A stretch of DNA of 6,760 bases, taken from assembly GCA_029563035.1 (NCBI GenBank), contig JAKQTP010000200.1, forward strand, positions 1-6,760, in the 5' to 3' direction. This document shows positions 1 to 4,407 of the stretch, in pieces. This stretch comes from an archaeon. Its GTDB lineage: Archaea > Iainarchaeota > Iainarchaeia > CSSED10-239. Position numbers and translations under genes: made by a program. Below the pieces are notes generated by a model. It ran no database searches and was not told where the DNA came from. It saw only the letters and a list, made by a program, of their open reading frames with translations. The number at the start of each line of letters is the position of its first letter. The first letter of the stretch is position 1.

Positions 1-31
1 AATTGCTTCACATAACAATTTCGAATTTATT

Positions 32-118
32 GGAGAGGTGGCTGAGCGGCTGAAAGCAGCATCCTGCTAAGATGTTAAGGGGGAAACCCCTTCAAGGGTT
101 CGAATCCCTTCCTCTCCG
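32..118 (+). tRNA. tRNA-Ser (anticodon GCU)
   Basis: Folds as a complete class II tRNA. The acceptor stem GGAGAGG (32-38) pairs with CCTCTCC (111-117), and G118 is the discriminator. The anticodon stem GCATC (59-63) pairs with GATGT (71-75), with one G-U pair. The 7-nt loop CTGCTAA places the anticodon GCT at 66-68, which reads AGC/AGU serine codons. A long variable arm with a GGGG-GAAA-CCCC hairpin is typical of tRNA-Ser. The T arm is AAGGG-TTCGAAT-CCCTT. The bases after the discriminator are CAA, so the CCA end is not encoded and must be added by nucleotidyltransferase. Being 3' proximal to a defence operon, this gene is a candidate integration site. Confidence 0.97.
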
Positions 119-120
119 CA

Positions 121-140
121 ACATCGTGCTAGCACGAGGT
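121..140. repeat. 20-bp near-perfect palindrome just after the tRNA
   Basis: The central 14 bases TCGTGCTAGCACGA (124-137) are a perfect palindrome with no spacer. The symmetry extends to 121-140 with a single mismatched pair (123/138). It begins two bases past the tRNA discriminator and ends before the terminator hairpin, and it is richer in GC than the surrounding intergenic DNA. It could be a protein-binding site, part of a recombination site, or tRNA trailer sequence. The sequence alone does not decide between these. Confidence 0.55.
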
Positions 141-146
141 AGTTTG

Positions 147-176
147 AAAACAGAGCTTTTTTGAAGCTCTGTTTTT
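147..176 (+). terminator. Intrinsic terminator after tRNA-Ser
   Basis: A 12-bp perfect stem (147-158 paired with 164-175) encloses a 5-nt loop TTTTG. The stem core is ACAGAGCTT/AAGCTCTGT, and the descending arm ends in a run of five T (172-176). It ends the tRNA transcript and separates it from the defence operon. The ascending arm begins with AAAA, so the hairpin would also end in a T run on the opposite strand and may work in both directions. Confidence 0.88.
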
Positions 177-189
177 AGTTGGGAAAAAG

Positions 190-216
190 CTATTTTTTCT
201 TTAAAATAGGCTATTT
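190..216. promoter_or_regulatory. CTATTT/AAATAG inverted repeat cluster
   Basis: Three copies of one 6-mer alternate in orientation: CTATTT (190-195), AAATAG (204-209) and CTATTT (211-216). The last two form AAATAG-G-CTATTT, an odd-length palindrome around one G. The first two extend to a 7-bp CTATTTT/AAAATAG pair with a 6-nt gap. The cluster lies directly upstream of the promoter and adjoins the TGACA repeats. It is a plausible binding site for a dimeric regulator, but AT-rich DNA gives such repeats by chance more readily. Confidence 0.35.
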
Positions 217-240
217 GACAACTTATGTCATTTTTTGACA
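216..240. promoter_or_regulatory. Operator-like TGACA/TGTCA/TGACA triplet
   Basis: Three copies of a 5-mer alternate in orientation with exact 5-bp gaps: TGACA (216-220), TGTCA (226-230) and TGACA (236-240). The centres are 10 bp apart, about one helical turn, so all three would lie on the same face of the DNA. The third copy is part of the putative -35 hexamer, so a protein bound here would compete with RNA polymerase. The obvious candidate ligand is the HTH protein encoded just downstream. This is inference; no binding data exist in the sequence. Confidence 0.5.
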
Positions 241-262
241 TTTTGATAAAATATGTTAAAAT
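235..262 (+). promoter_or_regulatory. Sigma70-type promoter of the RM/Shedu operon
   Basis: The -35 is TTGACA (235-240), a full consensus match. A 16-bp spacer leads to -10 TAAAAT (257-262), five of six to consensus. TG at 254-255 sits one base before the -10, giving an extended -10 element. Transcription would begin near 268-270, leaving a leader of about 30 nt before the first ATG at 300. The -35 overlaps the third TGACA repeat. No other equally good promoter is seen between the terminator and the first gene. Confidence 0.65.
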
Positions 263-299
263 TTAAGTAAAGAAAAGATAAATAAAATCTAAACTATAT

Positions 300-482
300 A
301 TGAGCGACCGAATTGAAAAGCTTATAACTATAGAAGAAGTAGCTGATATTTTAAGAGTGAGCACCAGAACTATTGTTAGATATATAGAATCTGGAAAATT
401 AAAAGCTTCTAAGATAGGTGTTTGGCGAATTAAAGAATCTGATGTTCACCTATTTTTGGAGGAAACTAGTAATAAAAAATAA
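300..482 (+). CDS. Excisionase-family (MerR-like HTH_17) DNA-binding regulator
   Basis: A 60-residue protein that is almost entirely one winged-helix domain. Residues about 9-57 follow the excisionase/HTH_17 pattern: LITIEEVADILRVS, then the recognition-helix region TRTIVRYIESGKL, then a wing KIGVWRIKESDV. Small proteins of this family bind DNA as excisionases, recombination directionality factors or transcription regulators. Here it is the first gene of the operon, 12 bp before hsdM and behind a promoter with operator-like repeats. A regulator controlling RM expression, and perhaps itself, is therefore the best guess. An excisionase role for an island at the nearby tRNA is the alternative, but no integrase is visible. 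ATG at 300 has no clear Shine-Dalgarno sequence before it, only an A-rich leader. The fold assignment is solid; the role is inferred. Confidence 0.85.
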   Translation: MSDRIEKLITIEEVADILRVSTRTIVRYIESGKLKASKIGVWRIKESDVHLFLEETSNKK

Positions 483-494
483 GATTTAAATATT

Positions 495-2069
495 ATGGCT
501 AATAATTTGAATAATTCTAAAGAACAAGAACGAGCCGAACTTCATAGAGCTATTTGGCAGATTGCTAATGATCTGCGAGGCAGTGTCGATGGTTGGGATT
601 TTAAGCAGTATGTTCTTGGAATGCTCTTTTATCGTTTTATCAGCGAAAACCTTACCAATTACATAAATGCTGATGAACGTCGAACTGGTAAAAAAGATTT
701 TGATTATGCTGTTATCTCTGATAAAGAAGCGGAATTTGGTCGTGCTGACACGGTAAAAGAAAAAGGTTTTTATATTTTGCCAAGTGAGTTATTCGTAAAT
801 GTTTGTAAAAATGCACGTAATAATGCAAATCTTAACGAAACTTTAGCTGAAGTATTTCGCAATATTGAGAACTCAGCTAAAGGTGCAGATAGTGAAGATG
901 ATTTAAAAGGTCTTTTTGATGATATTGATATTAACTCTAAAAAATTAGGCAATACCGTAGAACAAAGAAATCAAAAATTAGCCAAACTTTTAGAATCTAT
1001 CGGCAATCTTCGTCTTGGCAATTATTCTGATAATACTATTGATGCATTCGGTGATGCTTATGAGTTTTTAATGACCATGTATGCCTCAAATGCTGGAAAA
1101 TCTGGCGGAGAATTTTATACTCCGCAAGAAGTCGCTGAGCTTTTAGCAGAAATAACTACAGTTGGCAAAAAAGAAGTTAATAAAGTTTATGACCCGTGTT
1201 GTGGCTCTGGTTCACTTCTTCTTAAGTTTGCCAAGGTTCTTGGAAAAGAAAATGTTAGACTTGGTTTTTACGGTCAAGAAATTAATATCACCACCTTTAA
1301 TCTTTGTCGTATTAACATGTTTTTACACGATATCAATTATAATCATTTTGATATTGAGTTAGGCGATACCTTAACCGATCCAAAACATTGGGACGATGAG
1401 CCATTTGATGCCATAGTTTCTAATCCCCCGTATTCTATTAATTGGGAGGGCGATGCTAATCCATTATTAATTAATGATCCGCGTTTTTCTCCTGCTGGTG
1501 TATTAGCCCCAAAGAGCAAGGCAGATTTAGCGTTTACCATGCACATGCTTTCCTGGCTTTCGACTAGTGGAACAGCGGCGATTGTTGAATTTCCAGGCGT
1601 TTTATATCGTGGCGGGGCAGAACAAAAAATTCGTAAATATTTAGTTGATAATAATTATATTGATACCGTAATTCAATTACCACCTGATTTATTTTTTGGT
1701 GTTACTATCGCTACTTGTATTATTGTTCTTAAAAAAAGCAAGAAAGATAATAAAACTTTGTTTATTGATGCTTCAAAAGAATTTGTTAGGGGTGGAAATA
1801 AAAATAAACTAAGTGAAGAGAATCGCAAAAAGATTCTTAATGCTTTTATTGAACGCAAAGATGCAGAATATTTTGTTAAGTTAGTTGACAACAAAACAAT
1901 TACTGATAACGATTATAATATTGCCGTGTCTAGTTATGTAGTTAGCGAGGATACTCGTGAGGTAGTTGATATTATAGAGCTTAATGAAAAAATTAAAGAG
2001 ATTGTTAAAAGGCAACAAAAGCTTAGAGCGGCGATTGATGAGATTGTCGGGAGAATTGAAAATAATTAA
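495..2069 (+). CDS. hsdM: Type I restriction-modification system methyltransferase subunit HsdM
   Basis: HsdM transfers a methyl group from S-adenosylmethionine to N6 of adenine in each half of the bipartite target, acting as two copies with one HsdS. At 524 residues it is close to the length of EcoR124I HsdM. The N-terminal helical domain (about 1-160) contains the typical segment IWQIANDLRGSVDGWDFKQY and LGMLFYRFISE. The methyltransferase core follows: GGEFYTP (204-210), the SAM-binding motif I DPCCGSG (233-239) and the catalytic motif IV NPPYS (310-314). LPPDLFFG near residue 400 is also typical. The C-terminal end (about 490-524) is a charged, heptad-like helix, the part that usually contacts HsdS. 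All key motifs are intact and there is no frameshift, so it should be active. It lies 12 bp after the HTH gene. The start is supported by family alignment, although there is no Shine-Dalgarno sequence. Confidence 0.97.
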   Translation: MANNLNNSKEQERAELHRAIWQIANDLRGSVDGWDFKQYVLGMLFYRFISENLTNYINADERRTGKKDFDYAVISDKEAEFGRADTVKEKGFYILPSELFVNVCKNARNNANLNETLAEVFRNIENSAKGADSEDDLKGLFDDIDINSKKLGNTVEQRNQKLAKLLESIGNLRLGNYSDNTIDAFGDAYEFLMTMYASNAGKSGGEFYTPQEVAELLAEITTVGKKEVNKVYDPCCGSGSLLLKFAKVLGKENVRLGFYGQEINITTFNLCRINMFLHDINYNHFDIELGDTLTDPKHWDDEPFDAIVSNPPYSINWEGDANPLLINDPRFSPAGVLAPKSKADLAFTMHMLSWLSTSGTAAIVEFPGVLYRGGAEQKIRKYLVDNNYIDTVIQLPPDLFFGVTIATCIIVLKKSKKDNKTLFIDASKEFVRGGNKNKLSEENRKKILNAFIERKDAEYFVKLVDNKTITDNDYNIAVSSYVVSEDTREVVDIIELNEKIKEIVKRQQKLRAAIDEIVGRIENN

Positions 2070-2080
2070 CAATAAACGCT

Positions 2081-3172
2081 ATGGGGCTGTTAGAAATATT
2101 TAAAACATCGGAAGCTGAAATAATCCAAAATAAAAAAGATGGGGTTATTTATATTGCCGATTTTCCTAATGGAACTGGTAAATATGTTTCAATTGCGGAG
2201 GCTAGTATTTCAGCCGATCTTGATGTTAGAATCTCTTCAAGAATTCATTTGCGCGTAACCTATCTAACAAATGATGAAAAGATAAATGGAGTTGAAATAT
2301 CAAAAGTTGATGGAAATAAAGTAGAAAAAATTCATTTTTCAACTTTAGATTTTGAAAGAATTCTACAATTACTAAACCTATTTTCCGAGCTTGATTTAAA
2401 GGCAGTCACCAATAAGACGGTTGTTTTTGACGAATCAATAATTGGCGATTCAAAAGAAGTATCTAAGTTTCTAACACTAATTGTGTCTGATCCGCAAGGG
2501 AAAGATAGAATTAGGGAAATAGCAAAGAATTATGGACTAATCAAATTAGGCGATATTGATAATGTTGTTCACAAAAAAGAAGTAGTGGAACTTTTTGATA
2601 AAATTTTAAATAATGAAAGTGAATTTAATAAATATAAAAAAGAGATTAATGTTGGAAAAGACGAAGAGGTGTGGCAGCGTTTCTTCTCGGAAAATTCTTG
2701 GATCCTTGGTTCTGATTTTGTAGATATCCTTGATGAGCGTCGTATAGATGTAGAAAATATTACTGATTATCTTTTAAAATCATTTGATGGCTTTGTAGAC
2801 ATTATTGAGCTTAAATTGCCAACGGCGCCATTTTGGACAACCGAGTTTATTCCAAAGAGCGAATTAACGTCAGCAACCATGCAATGCAACAGATATATCT
2901 TACAAACTGAAAGAAAAATTAATGATCTCGAATTTAATAAAAAGATTCAAAATACCCCAATTGTTAAACCCCGTATTACTTTAATATATGGACGCTCTCA
3001 GTATTGGGGAGAGAAAGAAAAAGAGGCATATCGTGTTTTAAATTCAAGCTATACAAATTTAAACATCGTCACCTATGATCATTTGATTGAAAGAGCAAGA
3101 CGTCTTATTGGTATGGTAGAAAAAAGTAATATAAATATCGAAGAACTTAATTCTGAAAATATACCATTTTAA
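2081..3172 (+). CDS. Shedu-like (DUF4263) nuclease inserted between hsdM and hsdS
   Basis: A 363-residue protein that is not a standard RM subunit. The C-terminal half (about 195-350) matches the Shedu/DUF4263 nuclease pattern. It has EVWQRFFSENSWILG, then D229-x13-E243-L-K245 (in DYLLKSFDGFVDIIELK), Q268 in SATMQCNRY, and a final segment RITLIYGR...LNIVTYDHLIERA. D229, E243 and K245 would be the PD-(D/E)XK catalytic set. Shedu proteins are known single-gene anti-phage or anti-plasmid defences whose N-terminal regions vary and are thought to sense the trigger. Here residues 1-120 look strand-rich and resemble nothing I recognise; 120-195 look helical. The gene starts 11 bp after hsdM and ends 2 bp before hsdS, so it is co-expressed with the RM genes. 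It may add a second line of defence, or guard against loss or inhibition of RM. Another PD-(D/E)XK family is possible but less likely. Confidence 0.82.
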   Translation: MGLLEIFKTSEAEIIQNKKDGVIYIADFPNGTGKYVSIAEASISADLDVRISSRIHLRVTYLTNDEKINGVEISKVDGNKVEKIHFSTLDFERILQLLNLFSELDLKAVTNKTVVFDESIIGDSKEVSKFLTLIVSDPQGKDRIREIAKNYGLIKLGDIDNVVHKKEVVELFDKILNNESEFNKYKKEINVGKDEEVWQRFFSENSWILGSDFVDILDERRIDVENITDYLLKSFDGFVDIIELKLPTAPFWTTEFIPKSELTSATMQCNRYILQTERKINDLEFNKKIQNTPIVKPRITLIYGRSQYWGEKEKEAYRVLNSSYTNLNIVTYDHLIERARRLIGMVEKSNINIEELNSENIPF

Positions 3173-3174
3173 TT

Positions 3175-4407
3175 ATGACAAATAATCAATTAAAAATTGA
3201 AAAACTAATTTCAGAACTATGTCCCAGTGGCGTTGAGTTTAAGTATTTGTGGCAAATTACGTCATGGGATAAAAGATTTAATGGCGTTTCTATAGAAAAA
3301 CAGAAAAAGATTTTATCTTTTAAACATGTTTCTGCACAGCATCTTAAAAAAATAGAAATAGCCAACGGACGAGTCAAATTATTAGCCACTGGACAATTTG
3401 ATGGATGGACAACACAAGACTTGGCTGGAGATAATTTGAATGATGGTGAAGTAATTACAATACCATCTGGAGGTTCAGCAAATATAAAATATTATAAAGG
3501 CCAGTTTGTTGATAGTGGAAATATCTTGGCTAGTTCGATTGATAATAAAATTTTAAATTTAAAATATTGCTATTACTATCTTCTAATTAGAAATGATTAT
3601 ATTAGCAGCTGTTTTCGTGGCTCGGGCGTTAAACACCCAGATATGGTAAAAATATTATCAATTAAAATCCCCGTCCCACCCCTCCCAATCCAAGAAGAAA
3701 TTGTTAAAATTCTTGATAATTTTACAGAGCTGGAAGCAGAGCTGGAAGCAGAGCTGGAAGCAAGAGATAGACAATATAGGCATTATTTAGAAGAAATATT
3801 AAATGTTAAAAATGCCCAACAAAAAACATTGGCAGAAGTTACGATTCCAACTAAAAATATTAAGTGGAGCGGGACGGATGGTGTTTATAAATATATAGAT
3901 TTAACATCTGTAAGTCGCAATGATCACAGCATAAAAGAAACCATTGAAATTAATTCAAGTAATGCCCCTAGTAGAGCGCAAAAAATAATACAAAAGGATG
4001 ATGTAATTTTTGCGACTACTCGTCCAACGCTTCAGCGGTTTGCTTTAATTAATGATGAGTATGACGGTCAAGTTGCAAGTACGGGATATTGTGTGTTGAG
4101 GGCTGATAGAAAAGAAGTTTTATCAAAATGGATTTATTTTAATATTGCTTCAGCTCGGTTTAAAAATTATGTTGAGAAAAATCAAGAAGGATCAGCTTAT
4201 CCATCAATTTCTGATTCCAAAGTAAAATCATTTAAAATCCCTATTCCGTCCCTCGCCGAACAAAAGCGTATCGTTACGATTCTCGATAAATTTGATTCAT
4301 TAGTAAATGACATCTCAATTGGTCTGCCAGCTGAACTCAAAGCTCGTCGTCAACAATATGAATATTATAGAAATAAACTTTTAACTTTCAAAGAATATGT
4401 CGGTTAA
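3175..4407 (+). CDS. hsdS: Type I restriction-modification specificity subunit HsdS
   Basis: HsdS recognises the bipartite DNA target and holds two HsdM (and HsdR) subunits. The 410-residue protein has the usual pseudo-twofold plan. Target recognition domain 1 covers about 20-165. The central conserved helix starts at PPLPIQEEIVKILDNF (168-183) and contains ELEAELEAELEA (185-196) and RDRQYRHYLEEIL. Target recognition domain 2 covers about 215-355. The C-terminal conserved helix starts at LAEQKRIVTILDKF (360-373) and ends with AELKARRQQYEYYRNKLL. The two conserved blocks are clearly related to each other, while the two recognition domains are not, so an asymmetric target is expected; its sequence cannot be read from here. 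The gene starts 2 bp after the Shedu-like gene and overlaps hsdR by 11 bp. The central repeat resembles the TAEL repeats of EcoR124I-type enzymes. Confidence 0.96.
   Translation: MTNNQLKIEKLISELCPSGVEFKYLWQITSWDKRFNGVSIEKQKKILSFKHVSAQHLKKIEIANGRVKLLATGQFDGWTTQDLAGDNLNDGEVITIPSGGSANIKYYKGQFVDSGNILASSIDNKILNLKYCYYYLLIRNDYISSCFRGSGVKHPDMVKILSIKIPVPPLPIQEEIVKILDNFTELEAELEAELEARDRQYRHYLEEILNVKNAQQKTLAEVTIPTKNIKWSGTDGVYKYIDLTSVSRNDHSIKETIEINSSNAPSRAQKIIQKDDVIFATTRPTLQRFALINDEYDGQVASTGYCVLRADRKEVLSKWIYFNIASARFKNYVEKNQEGSAYPSISDSKVKSFKIPIPSLAEQKRIVTILDKFDSLVNDISIGLPAELKARRQQYEYYRNKLLTFKEYVG
3727..3762 (+). repeat. Three perfect 12-bp tandem repeats in the hsdS central spacer
   Basis: GAGCTGGAAGCA occurs three times head to tail without a mismatch, encoding ELEA x3 at HsdS residues 185-196. 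Each unit is a multiple of three, so gain or loss keeps the frame and changes the helix length by four residues. In EcoR124I and its relatives, repeats at the same place (TAEL units) set the number of nonspecific bases between the two half-sites. The C-terminal conserved block has a single equivalent, AELKAR, so the expansion is confined to the central spacer. Confidence 0.93.

Noticed and set aside
190..209. CTATTTT/AAAATAG hairpin as a second terminator
   Set aside because: The stem is only seven weak A/T-rich pairs, with no T tract immediately after it. More likely an operator or chance.
215..243. A second promoter using TTGACA at 215-220
   Set aside because: At 17-18 bp spacing the -10 would be ACATTT or CATTTT, poor matches. 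The promoter using 235-240 is far better.
214..245. A Bacteroidota-type promoter (TTTG then TAnnTTTG)
   Set aside because: TTTG at 214 and TTTG at 242 are spaced about right, but the required TA of the second box is missing (it reads AC). The sigma70 consensus explains the region better.
1162..1362. 66-codon + strand frame resembling a small membrane protein
   Set aside because: It overlaps the HsdM SAM-binding region in another frame. The hydrophobic stretch comes from reading AT-rich codons out of phase.
770..2072. Several 60-73 codon open frames on the - strand
   Set aside because: They are antisense to hsdM, lack recognisable domains and have no promoter or start context. They are shadows of the hsdM reading frame.
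3727..3762. CRISPR array or microsatellite unrelated to function
   Set aside because: There are no spacers between units, and the repeats are in frame at the known variable position of HsdS.
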